Shown: in pieces, positions 22,680 through 32,119 of the stretch
Layout of the letters: every line of letters starts with the position of its first letter
Numbering within the stretch: position 1 is the stretch's first letter
NCBI GenBank assembly: GCA_963971225.1
Contig: OZ020269.1
Span: forward strand, 94,143,540 to 94,207,539
Origin: Melieria omissa
Taxonomy: Eukaryota > Arthropoda > Insecta > Diptera > Ulidiidae
Direction of reading: 5' to 3'
DNA: 64,000 bases
The notes under the pieces: generated by a model
Database searches by the model: none
Told to the model about the DNA's origin: nothing
Seen by the model: only the letters and a program-made list of their open reading frames with translations
Translations under genes and position numbers: made by a program

Positions 22680-24710
22680 TTTTCTCATTCATATAATAGA
22701 TGGTTTAGATAGATTTTGATGTCAATGGGCCCAATAAATCAAGTTTCTTTTAGCCTTTTTATGAAAATCAATAAAGTCAATAAACCTCTCAAATCATGCT
22801 TCCCCATAGAAACTCTTAACACTACAACGACCGTAGGTTTTCTATACCTACAAGGACTACATATTATATCCGCTAATATCTCGAAAAGCACACATTGGAT
22901 GTGGCTAATTGTATTTGTAGAACCCTAATTGTAGAACCAGTTATAGAACCCGATAAAAAAAATAAAAGTCATCAAAGCAAAAATTGATAGAAATACTAAA
23001 GAAAATACAAATATATAAAAATGAAAAACCGTCAATATGACCGCAATTGTCTTTCTAGAGTTAACTTATCGTTGACCCCATCAGATTTTGGTATTCGAAA
23101 AAATGAAATTACGTGTTGAATGATTTCTCTCTAAAAGTGCCAAGTTTGCTGTGAAAAATCCTTTAAATCATGTTTTGTCATATAAACTTTTAACCCATCA
23201 TTGACCCTTCAGATTTTGATTAAAAAAAGAAACATTGGAAAAAATGTATCTAATAATTTTAGGATTTAAAGTGTTTTTATCAAATTTGAAGTCATTAATT
23301 AATTAGAATTAATTGAAGTCATTAATTAATTAATACAACAATTAAATTATTAATCTAAATGAACTCTTAACCCGTCTTTGACTCAGATTAGTCAGTCAGA
23401 TTAGGATTTTTGGAAAAATGAAAAACTTGTATGAAATTATTTCACATTTGAAGTGCTCTAAACAAGTTTGAAGTCAAAACGCCAATAAAGTCTAGTTTCT
23501 CCATACAAAAATTAACCCTTTGTTTACCCATTTAAGTTTTGATTTTTACAAAAAATAAAAAAGTTGTTAATAATTTTTTTGTTTTTAAGCGTTTCCACCA
23601 ATTTTGAACTCAATAGCTACATTAATTCAAGTGTTGTCGCAGTTATTCCAAACAAAGTCTTAACCCATTGCTGACTTGGTCAGATTAAGATTTTTGAAAA
23701 AAATTAAAAACACGTACGAAATTATTTCACATTTGAAGTGCTCTAAACTAGTTTCAAGTTAAAATGCCATTAAAATCGTGTTTTCCCGTACAAAACTTAA
23801 CCCTTTGTTTACCCATTTAAGTTTTGATTTTTACAAAAAATAAAAAAGTTTTTAATAATTTTTTTGTTTTTAAGCGTTTCCACCAATTTTGAACTCAATA
23901 TAACTACATTAATTCAAGTGTTGTCGCAGTTATTCCAAACAAAGTCTTAACCCATTGCTGACTCGGTCAGATTAAGATTTTTGAAAAAATAAAAAACACG
24001 TACGAAATTATTTCACATTTCAAGTGCTCTAAACTAGTTTCAAGTTAAAATGCCAATAAAACCTTATTTTTCCATTCAATTTTTAACATTTAACCCTTTG
24101 TTTACCCCTTCATGTTTTGATTTTTACAAAAATACAAAAACGATTGAGCGATTTGACCAATTTTGAAGTCAATAGCCACATTAATTCATGTGTTGTCACA
24201 TGAATTTGAATTTCACAGTTACTCTAAATAAACTTTTAACCCGTTGGCTCAGATTTCGATTTTTTTAAATTAAAATCACGTAAGAAATTATTTCACATTT
24301 GAAGTGGCTTCACCAAGTTTGAAATCAAAAAGCGTCAAAAATCATATTTCCTCATAAAAACTTTTAACCCCTCACGTTCACCCCTTTAAATTTTGATTTT
24401 TATTAAAATAAAAAACACGTGTTTAATTATTTTTTATTTCAAGTATTCACACCAATTTTTAAGTCAATAGCCACAAAAATATTGTTGACTCCGTTAAATT
24501 TTGAGTTTTTATTTTAAAAATACGTGGCAATTAATTTTTAGTTCAGTTTGAAAACAATTGGCTCATAAAATCACGGTTCTTCATACAACATTTTGACCCC
24601 TTTAGATCTCGAATTTCAAAAATTTCGTCTTAACGAAGATTTACATATATTCTTCAAAGTATCTGCAGTTCAAATTTCATGACTATAGTTTCAAAATTTT
24701 GGGCTGGGCG
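22680..24710 (+). repeat. Tandem array, unit ~137 bp (copy A)
   Basis: Landmarks TTAACCC...TTGAC(C/T)CC...CAGATTTTGATTTT recur about every 125-150 bp. They alternate with ACCAAGTTTGAAGTCAA and a CATACAAACTCTTAA-like phrase. About twelve units are visible. Between about 23515 and 24090 two adjacent units form a ~286-bp dimer repeated with very high identity, so a local higher-order repeat expanded recently. A TTAA MITE sits inside the array at 22820-23060. The same unit makes up the array at 44150-45900. Confidence 0.88.
22820..23060. mobile_element. TTAA-flanked MITE, 241 bp, piggyBac-like
   Basis: TTAA flanks both ends (22816-22819 and 23061-23064). The right end, in complement, begins CTCTAGAAAGAC, close to the CCCTAGAAAGA-type ends of piggyBac elements; the left end CACTACAACGAC is an imperfect match (10 of 15). 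The host array resumes directly after the right TTAA, so the insertion boundary is clear. A second copy lies at 58385-58587. Confidence 0.78.
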
Positions 24711-25415
24711 GTTATGAATCAGTCAGTTAGTCAGTCAAGAAGAACAATTTTATGTTAAGAGATAACTAACTTTTTTAGGAACTTGAGCTGCATTCATTTC
24801 TGGCAACTTCCAGAAACTCCGGTAACCGTCGCTAAGCTAATTATTCTGATTTACTGATCATTCCATTCTCGACCTCAGGTTGGATGCTCTGCATATAGAT
24901 TCAAGTCAAACCAGTTTGACTGTGACTGAGAATCACCAGATTTGCCTCAATGTTACTTTTCGAAATCGGATTCAAACTAATTAATTCAATCTGATTCAAG
25001 CTCATTCAAACTAAACGGCAACAGAGGCGATTCTTTTTTGGGCCATCGAAAGCTGACTCGTAATCAGTGAATTGAATTGGCTCGTGTGGGTTCTTTTTCG
25101 ACACATGGAGTAACGAGACCAGCTGATCTATGGTTGGTTGGTCTGACGTCTGAGTCACAAAAGCCCAATCAGTGTTTGTCTGAGTTACCCCAATCTTTCA
25201 CAGTACTATGATGAGCTGATAATACAGGACTATGATAGCACTTCCATAGTTATTAAGATCAGTCTACTGTATCCAAAGAAAGAAAAGACGAAACGCGTTC
25301 ACAGGACCTTTGTATGCGATGAGAAGTAGGTTGATGTTTCCTCCCAGTGGAACGTCTGATTGTGTCCTCTATGTCTTTGAGAAGTACGCTTATCTGTTTT
25401 AAATGCCATGCCAAA
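24710..25415. other. Non-coding stretch
   Basis: AT-balanced, with tandem GTCAGTCAGTTAG-like motifs near 24720 and several TTCAAACTAATT/GATTCAA(G/A)C phrases near 24960-25010. On the minus strand the frame SVLLKDIEDTIRRS (about 25325-25395) could be an out-of-frame continuation of the neighbouring retroelement ORF1. Confidence 0.4.
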
Positions 25416-25422
25416 AATATTA

Positions 25423-26046
25423 CGGGAGTTGATTTTCGCTAACCTCTTTGTCGCTGCTCACCATTGGTTCTGCAGGCTTTGCACTGCGAACTGTTGCGCT
25501 TTTATTCCTTTTTGGCTGAGTTGGTCGCTCCGTCAACTTTCTTTCCCTTGGTCGCTTGGCCATCTCGCTGCGATTTCGCTGTACCACCGGTGAAGTTTGC
25601 GCCCCTCTTTCTACCTGGCCCCTTGCCACTCGTTGCTCACCCACTTCGGCAGCACGGCCATAGAGCACTGCAATATTGCTGACCAGGTCCCTCATAGTCT
25701 GATTGACCGATCGTCGTCCACTTCCAAACATGCCTACCAGCTCTTTAATTTGACCACCTAGCTGGTCAAACGCATCGGCGCTTGAATTGGCACTCCGATC
25801 CTCTATCGCTGCCAACTCGCCTTCAGAATGAAGGCCAGGTGGCGAAGACTGCGACCTTTCGCCTCTGCGTGTCGGTGAGCGCGCTATTTTTCCACTTCGC
25901 CTAAACGGATCCATCATATTCGGCCCTGGGCTAATACCTACCGCACTCGTGGAGGCACCGCTGCTTCCATTTGGGCCCATTAGTGGGGTAACATCATTCC
26001 CGTCCGTCGCGCTCCGCCCTTGCTGGGGCGAGCGTTGAACACTCAT
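25423..26046 (-). pseudogene. ORF1 (Gag-like) of an R1/LOA-type non-LTR element
   Basis: A 208-codon minus-strand frame begins with ATG at 26046. It is Ser/Pro/Arg-rich at the N-terminus (SPTRRGERSQSSPPG), has a short helical segment (GGQIKELVGMFGSGRRSVNQ, about residues 97-116) and a basic C-terminus. No signal peptide or enzyme motif is present. This layout and its place below a long 5' non-coding region fit the N-terminal half of a non-LTR ORF1. The zinc knuckles usually found at the end of R1/LOA ORF1 are absent, because the frame stops early and the element is cut off. A host gene is less likely, given the retroelement surroundings. Moderate certainty. Confidence 0.6.
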
Positions 26047-26862
26047 AGCACAATTGGTTTTTTATTTTTTACCCAACGATCAGTCTGACTACTACCACTA
26101 CTACTACTAAGAACAAAAGGTTCGGCTTAGTAATATAAATATTCGGCACTAGAGCTTATTTCGGAATTTTCCTTAATTCTCTCTTATTCACTCACGGGTG
26201 GCAGCGCTATATGCTTAACTACTCCGAAAATAACAAAAGAATTTGAAAAAGGTAGGCAACACACCCACACAATTTAAGCTGTCTCTATCAGCATATATTA
26301 AAAGCAAACGATTAGCTTGGTACTTATCGGAAAAATATAACTGCGATGGTTCGCAACTAAGGTCGATCAATTGATGCCTTCCAACTTCCTCGCACGGCGT
26401 GATTTACTGCCGCACCTCACAAATGTTCGGCTCGGGTTGCTTCTTAAGAATTTCTCGCGACCCTTAAGGGTGGCAGCACTACGCCCGTTTGCAGACGTGA
26501 CACTCCGAAAAAAGAGCAGCTTTGGCTAGTAAGCGACACTGATTATCTGACAGACCACGATCGGCCGTCAATCACGCTTCGGGACTGTTCTCAAAAACAA
26601 CAACCGTTTACCGCCTGTAAAAATATTTTCCGATATTTCCGCTTTCCAATATTTATAATTTATAATTTTCACGATGTCGCGCACGCCTGTTGAGATTCTC
26701 GAATCTACACTTGGACCTGCACTTATACGAAACGCGCTTGCAAAAAAGTTTTGTCTCCGCGGACCTGTAGACAGGTAAATTGGATTTCCTTTTCCACTGC
26801 GCTCAGTCCACACAACCTTTCGCGTTCGTCGTCGTCGTGTAATCAAAAACACGACGACGACG
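26047..26862 (-). mobile_element. Putative 5' UTR of the ORF1-bearing element
   Basis: Upstream of the ORF1 start on the minus strand lie about 800 bp of non-coding DNA. The phrase GGGTGGCAGC(G/A)CTA followed by ACTCCGAAAA occurs twice, at about 26199-26240 and 26460-26508 on the plus strand, about 260 bp apart. Repeated 5' monomers act as promoters in some non-LTR elements; here that is inference. The right end holds a 14-bp-stem hairpin (26827-26862). Confidence 0.45.
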
Positions 26863-26907
26863 GGTGCCCTAGCTCCGCGGCACCCCGCGGAGCTAGGGGT
26901 GCCGCGG
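26827..26907. repeat. Cluster of strong hairpins at a retroelement junction
   Basis: Hairpin 1 is CGTCGTCGTCGTGT at 26827-26840, pairing perfectly with 26849-26862 around an 8-nt loop. Hairpin 2 is CCCTAGCTCCGCGG at 26867-26880, pairing perfectly with 26885-26898 around the loop CACC. A competing pairing joins CCGCGGCACCCC at 26875-26886 to 26896-26907. Hairpin 2 and the competing stem are mutually exclusive. They lie exactly between the minus-strand element to the left and the plus-strand RT fragment to the right. Confidence 0.9.
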
Positions 26908-28335
26908 TTTGCAGGTTTGTTAGTAGATGCACCCAACAAGGAGGGATACTCTCTCCGTTCCCATCGGTTGCAACGGTCAACCAACTTTTGCAGCGCATGA
27001 AAACCGGGGGCTTACAAGGTTATCACTTATGTGAACGACGTTGCAGTAATTGCGTTGTAATGCAAGGGAAATTCCCACAAACGCTGACCGATATCATGGA
27101 ATCAGCCCTACAGACTCTCTGAACCTGGGCGAGCAGCTGTGGACTCGGTGTAAACCCGGCTAAGACTGAACTAGTACTTTTCACTAGACGATACAAGACT
27201 CATCTATGACCTCACTTTTAGCGACAAGGCAAGATACCTGGGGATCATTCTAGATAAGAAGTTGCTCTGGAACGAAAACGTAATAGGGCGCATCAAGAAA
27301 GCGACTACAGCGCTATTTACTTGCAAAAAAGCAATAGGCACAGCATGGGGTTTCTCCTCCAAAATTTCAAACTGGATATATACAGTCATCGTACGTCCAA
27401 CTCCACTCTACGGGGTTCTTGTATGGATGTCAGCAACTAAAAAGTCAACGACACTGAAGCAGTTGCACAGAGTGCAAAGAAGTGCGGAGATATGCATCAG
27501 CGGGGCACTTTGTTCTACCCGTACTGATGCTCTAAGCACGATTCTTTACTTACCTCCTTTTGACATTGTAGCTCAGGGGATCGCATTAGCTTGCGTGCTA
27601 AGGCTCAGGGAGTCTAGGTCTTGGCGTCAATACCCTATATTGGTCAATACCCTAACATACTGACTACTGTATACCTGCCTTGGCATTCGCCAAAGAATAT
27701 GATGTCTTAATACCAAGCAGACAGGAGTGGCTCAAACGACCTCGGTAGATACGAGATGCCATCAACTTTTTCAATGACGGATCTAGGCTGGACGGGAAGG
27801 TTGTAGGTGACGTATTCTCCCCAGACACGGAGATTGAAATGTCTATCCGACTCCCGGATCAGTGCAGTGTAAATCAGGCGGATATGATCACCATCCAGGA
27901 TGCCAGTCTGGACCAAGCTGCGCTTAAAGCTATGGATTCTTGCGTGGACAACACTGAGTGCCGCAGATCTCTAACCGATATAGCAAGTACTACAGTACTT
28001 ACCTCATCTGGGTGCCTGGGCACCGCAACATTGAAGGCAATCCGGACAGCTCAGGAGCGTTGGCATAATTTCTTCTCATGCGCAACAGCAGTCGAATGCT
28101 TCGACAATCCAGCAGTGGATTGTAGAAGTGGACTGCAAGTATCCTAGGCCTCAAAAGGGCGCAGATATCCACAAGGACTCTCATCAGACACGTCATCAGC
28201 ACACGCCATCAGACTGGGTGTCAACCCAAGAGACTTTTGTAGAAGCTGCGATTGCGCTGAAGTGGAAGAAAGCATGCAGCATCTCCTCTGTTCCTTTCAA
28301 ACCTGGCAGAAACATCGTGCATAGATGTTAAAACC
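26908..28335 (+). pseudogene. R1/LOA-type non-LTR remnant: RT, RNase H, zinc motif
   Basis: Plus strand. At 26912-26950 is a decayed RT block (RCTQQGGILSP). Near 27015-27055 the catalytic block reads TYVNDVAVIA, where YVDD is expected. Then NPAKTELVLFTRRYK (about 27150), LGIILDKKLLWNE (about 27240) and WIYTVIVRPTPLYGVLVW (27370-27430). RNase H begins near 27765 as FFNDGSRLDGKVVGDVFSP, where FTDGS is expected. A Cys motif, FCRSCDCAEVEESMQHLLCS, lies near 28235-28295. Frames shift repeatedly, and both the polymerase and RNase H first aspartates are altered, so it is dead. It ends about 210 bp before the peptide gene's poly(A) site. Confidence 0.85.
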
Positions 28336-28552
28336 CTACTTAGCTTTATAACATCGTCCAGAGGAGCAATCAAGTTAGTTTAAGCCGTTTTATGGCATCA
28401 AAATGGTCCAGTATCTTGGCCTAAGTGTGTGATTATTGCTATCCAGCCATTCTAACCTGAACATGAACTCCCTTCCACTGCGATTGGACAACAGTTCCAC
28501 TGTGGCTCACACCGAATATTCCAAGATCCCAAGTTACAAACAATACTTAAAA

Positions 28553-28558
28553 TTTATT
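28553..28558 (-). terminator. Poly(A) signal AATAAA for the minus-strand peptide gene
   Basis: AATAAA on the minus strand lies about 60 nt downstream of the stop codon of the gene at 28619-28855. That is a normal distance. Confidence 0.6.
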
Positions 28559-28618
28559 TATAATACAAAACAAAAATCAGTCAAGTCAAACTAAAAACCG
28601 AATTACAATTAAAGCAAA

Positions 28619-28855
28619 TCAGCTGCGCACTCGCTTCATGCGCTTGCGACATCGTCGATTCGCCAGAATGTAGCCTTCCGGGCAGGCGGGCAGCGGCTTT
28701 CCTTCCAGTATGTGGTACGGCCGCACCAGACCCGCCGACCAATGCGGCACATTTTCACTGGCCTCCACCACTTCGCCAGACTGCTGCGGTCGCGTGCAGC
28801 CGCCCAACAGCCACAGAACTTGGCATACAAACAAGAAAGTGGCGTTTGTCTGCAT
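28619..28855 (-). CDS. Short secreted peptide with secapin-like two-cysteine loop
   Basis: A single-exon 78-residue protein. I take the ATG at 28855 because a hydrophobic signal peptide follows at once (FLFVCQVLWLLGG, residues 7-19); upstream in frame there is no ATG, only a TTG. The mature part is acidic then basic. It ends with CPEGYILANRRC followed by RKRMKRVRS, so one disulfide could close a 10-residue loop before a very basic tail. The spacing CPxG(x7)C matches the secapin-type peptides of Hymenoptera, which are short secreted single-disulfide peptides with protease-inhibitor and antimicrobial activities. The relationship is inferred from pattern only. A TATA-like box lies about 100 bp upstream and AATAAA about 60 bp downstream. 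The plus-strand relative starts 1.8 kb away. Confidence 0.7.
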   Translation of the reverse strand: MQTNATFLFVCQVLWLLGGCTRPQQSGEVVEASENVPHWSAGLVRPYHILEGKPLPACPEGYILANRRCRKRMKRVRS

Positions 28856-28950
28856 TCTGACGCGCAGATGTCTGTGGAAACGATTCGCCAAACTGCAACG
28901 CTGTCGACGTGCGGAGCGCGACTTGCTGCCGCCGCCACATCATGCGGCAC

Positions 28951-28958
28951 TTTTAAAG
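28951..28958 (-). promoter_or_regulatory. TATA-like box upstream of minus-strand peptide gene
   Basis: The complement reads CTTTAAAA about 96-103 bp before the ATG at 28855. A start about 30 bp downstream would give a 5' leader of roughly 70 nt. No clear initiator is visible. Confidence 0.35.
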
Positions 28959-29005
28959 CGAAACTCGAAGTGTGCCGCTTGGAAGTTTGGCCACTCGGAT
29001 TGGTG

Positions 29006-29407
29006 TCATGAACAGTCAATGTGGCACTTTACTGCACACTTATGTCCATAAACGACGCGGCGTGTGCGCCTCGCGTTAATGAGACAACATGTTGAGCACA
29101 CCTTCGCCGGCATTGCGCAGCCGCAGTCGAAGTGCGCCGAAGGTCGGCTGGCTGCTGGCTGGATGACGAAGATTTGTTCGACGCGGTCAATGGCCAATGA
29201 CAGTAAATCGGAATTGCGTGAAATTGAAACACAATTATAACACATCATCCAAATGGAACTGTAGAAGTCTTCAGTGCTTCTCTGTAGAGCGCGAAGCTGT
29301 GTGGGCGTGAAGAGATGACCAGATCCAATACTTGTCCAATGCTGTGCAATGGACATTTTTGTTTTATTCCGCCATACACTTGAGACTCGAATTAAGCTGT
29401 GAGTCAA
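29006..29407 (-). other. Uncertain minus-strand open frame, 133 codons
   Basis: The frame has an internal ATG in good context (AAAAATG, residue 18) and a plausible acceptor (TTGACTCACAG) upstream near 29405. It reads SIAQHWTSIGSGHLFTPTQL then RALQRSTEDFYSS. It ends with a Cys-rich stretch (DCGCAMPAKVCSTCC). I recognise no domain or signal peptide. Other frames across the same DNA are also open, so it could be chance or an exon of an unknown gene. Confidence 0.2.
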
Positions 29408-29409
29408 TT

Positions 29410-30495
29410 AAAATTTCTGGCAAAAGTTTTTAAAAAACTTTCCGTGTTACCTACTAAACTGACGCTATAACAGTTTATCGGCCGTAAGCCGAACCCAAAA
29501 CAGCGCGACATCGGCTTCTGTTCTGTGCTGGCTGTCTGCTTCTGTCCAGCGTCGTTCAACGGGTACCGTCTTTTAGATATTCTTTGTTTGATCTCGAGGC
29601 TCGATAGACAAAGTCGTTCACCATTTCAAATCCAAATCAAACATGCCATGAGTGAAGTGTGGTCCAAGACTCTCTGTGTTTTGATGTTTGCGTTCGTCGT
29701 TCGTCGTTCGCCGCACAACCCACTTCTAGCTCGCTCGCTTCGCTCGCTCGCACTGTCGGAAACCTCGCTTGGTTTAGAACGGTTTGGACAGGTCCTTTCC
29801 TATTCTAACGGAACTAGCGGAGGTCTTCAACGCCACGATGATGGCTTCGTCTTATCACATTTCATCGCACTTTGTGTATGACTGAATAAACATTTTGAAG
29901 TAGAAAATGAGCATAAAACCGGCAGCGTCTCATAAGCATTGAAACTTTGTAAGCACTGACTTTGACTGACTTACTAAGTTTTGTTGTTTTGTTTTTAGTT
30001 TTTTTTATTTTTACTTTTTAATTGTTGAGCTTAAAAAGTAAAAAAATAAAAACTAAAAACAAAACCACAAATGTTTACTACGAAAGGTGTAAAGTGTTGT
30101 GCGATTAATAGATTTGGCAAACATTTTCGTCCTTGATGTGTTACGAATAAATGTGGAAAGATTTAAGATGTTTCAGTATTTTTTTTATTTTATTATGTTA
30201 TACACGTTTTAGTTTTTTAAGTGCAAATAAAAAACATTCATTTGAGTGTGACTAATGTAATCATTCTCAAAATTAACAGCATCAAAGTGAATGTGGAAAA
30301 TTGCCGCCGTTGCTGGGTAATTTATCTAACTGGAATAATTTCAATTACAGTTATTACAAAAAACAGTTATTGCTAAAAAAAAGTATTATAAGGTTTTTCT
30401 ACTTATTTATGTCAATTTAAAACCTTAGCCAATTTCAACGTGACAAATTTTCGAATAGACTTTTCATGCCTAAGCATGTCTAATTTAATTTAAAG
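29410..30495. other. Intergenic region between the two peptide genes
   Basis: Mostly AT-rich beyond 29900. It contains the ~80-nt hairpin described separately and GC-richer sequence at 29500-29850, where the plus frame 29525-29881 shows no domain. As the shared upstream region of two divergent genes it may carry regulatory sites, but none was identified with confidence. Confidence 0.4.
29986..30065. repeat. Near-perfect 80-nt inverted repeat (long hairpin)
   Basis: The left arm (29986-30021, starting GTTTTGTTTTTAG and ending ACTTTTTAA) pairs with the right arm (30031-30065) over about 35 bp with one small bulge. The 9-nt loop is TTGTTGAGC. Arms are AT-only except for a few G/C pairs. Confidence 0.85.
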
Positions 30496-30501
30496 AAACC
30501 A

Positions 30502-30537
30502 TTTAAAAAGGGAATCGACTGCAGACTTCTCTACAGT
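30502..30537 (+). promoter_or_regulatory. Candidate core promoter of the plus-strand peptide gene
   Basis: A TATA-like TTTAAAAAG lies at 30502-30510, and a weak initiator (CTACAGTG) about 30 bp later at 30531-30538. This would give a 5' leader of about 140 nt before the ATG at 30677. The match to the initiator consensus is partial. Confidence 0.35.
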
Positions 30538-30676
30538 GCGAATGCAACCGTGGAACGAGCGATTCGACGTTCTAAATCTGACTCGGCGTTGTATTGAATC
30601 CTTGAGTTTTCCTTTAGAGAAATTGAATAATTAGTAACAAATTAAAGTACGCCAACGAAATCTGAAGATTTGAAAA

Positions 30677-31542
30677 ATGTTTACCATGAAATTGTTAGTG
30701 TTGTTGCTGGTAGCGTTGGTGGCTTTGACAAGTGCCAGGCCCTCAGCAGAGGTTAATGATCCAGGTAAGTCACGAATACATTTAAGAAGCAAGAACATTT
30801 TGTGTTCAACCGATGATTCACTATTTGCATTAATAATTCGAGATAAATCAGTGACGTAAAACGTGCGTTCTATTCGTTTGTAGAAACGTTTTCCGTAAAC
30901 CTACACTTCCCAACAAAACTAGGAGACAATTGGTGCGACTGCGTTTATTCGTGGCTTCGCATTGCAAAAGAAAACGCACTGAAGTTTTGTCCGTCTAATG
31001 TTAGTCAGACAACTTCGATGTCTGTTTTTTCTTATGAAAAAATCCTTTGGAATGAAAATCGGACAATCTGATCTGTGGAGACAGTAGTAGAATACAGACA
31101 GTCTGAAAATCCAATCATGTCGGACCTTTCGAAATACAACGATAGACCATTTGTAAATTCTGAAAACTGAACCATTCAGTCAATCTCACATTAATTTTTA
31201 ATCATTTTTTTTTACCATATTGAGTCTAGTTTTTTCCAACCCTTTCTACTTGATTATGACATTACATATAAAAAAATATTAAAAAAAAATTTTTACAAAT
31301 TCTTTAAAATTAAACGTCATCAGTTATAGTAGCATTTTGCAGAGACTTTGACGAAATCGATCTGAATCCAGTGTACCAACTATTTAATCGATAATATTTG
31401 TGATGAACAATGACAGCAGATTTTCATTACAGCTGACAACCGCCGATTAATCGAGCCCGAAGCCAGATCCATGCCTTTGCAAAATCGTTGTCCTCCAGGC
31501 TTCATACGAACCTGGCGAGATCACTGCCACATGTTGGCGTAA
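30677..31542 (+). CDS. Two-exon short secreted peptide with two-cysteine loop
   Basis: Exon 1 is 30677-30764 and exon 2 is 31433-31542. The 668-bp intron starts GTAAGT and ends TTTTCATTACAG, and it splits a codon after its first base. The joined frame encodes 65 residues. Residues 1-20 form a clear signal peptide (KLLVLLLVALVALTSA core), with cleavage likely before RPSAE. A short acidic propeptide-like segment follows, then CPPGFIRTWRDHC near the C-terminus and a stop four residues later. The CPxG(x8)C loop parallels CPEG(x7)C in the divergent gene at 28619-28855, so I infer two diverged relatives. AATAAA follows at 31566. The pattern recalls secapin-type peptides; that is inference. Splice sites, signal peptide and poly(A) signal agree, making this the best-supported gene here. 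Confidence 0.82.
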
Positions 31543-31565
31543 ACATGCAATCTTATTTTCGCTTA

Positions 31566-31571
31566 AATAAA
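31566..31571 (+). terminator. Poly(A) signal AATAAA for the plus-strand peptide gene
   Basis: AATAAA lies 24 nt after the TAA stop at 31540-31542, giving a very short 3' UTR. Confidence 0.75.
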
Positions 31572-31639
31572 CACAATCATTTAAGTAAAGTAGTATATGT
31601 ACGATCTTTTAATAAGAGGGCTCGATTTGAAAATGCATC

Positions 31640-31800
31640 CGTCTTCTCCAGTTGGTCACATCAAGAGAGAGAGAGGGCCTACGAAACTTGGTCCTTCCAA
31701 CGGAGATACAATTTTCTTCTACGCCGTTGACCTTCAACTATTGCATCGATCAACTTTTTCATCGGAGCTTCACTGTCCAAAACATGGGACATGGTCGAAT
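31640..31800 (-). pseudogene. RTE-like 3'-end fragment
   Basis: The complement reads SEAPMKKLIDAIVEGQRRRR then KLYLRWKDQV and, after frame breaks, CDQLEKT. It is the same end-of-RT sequence as in the elements at 12480-12560 and 63540-63680 (EAPAKKVFDA, WKD, TNW). It begins about 70 bp after the peptide gene's poly(A) signal. Only the last ~50 codons survive. Confidence 0.7.
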
Positions 31801-31929
31801 CTAATGGAGCCGCTGAATGTGGTTTCACATGTTGGGTAGGTAAAATATTCAATGAATGAAATCTGTTGAAATTTGATCGATGGTTTTGTTATGTTAACTT
31901 TACGGGCGTCAATTGTTGGAGACTTGAAT

Positions 31930-32110
31930 TGTAGGTACATCTTGGAAAATGATTTTTGGAATTTTTCAAATTTCGGGATCTGAACATATGTTAAGGTGTT
32001 GTATGAAGAAACTTGATATAATAGGCCTATTGATTTCAAACTTTGTGAAAATACTCCATATCGAAAATAAAACTAGGTGTCATATTTTAAAATTTTTCCA
32101 AAATAAAAAT
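31930..32110 (-). repeat. Single inverted unit of the ~137-bp repeat family
   Basis: Read on the minus strand, it contains AGTATTTTCACAAAGTTTGA, AATCAATAGGCC and TTTCTTCATACAA, then CCTTAAC. These are the landmarks of the arrays at 22.7 kb and 44.2 kb, here in reverse orientation and alone. Confidence 0.65.
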
Positions 32111-32119
32111 TTAAAGAGG

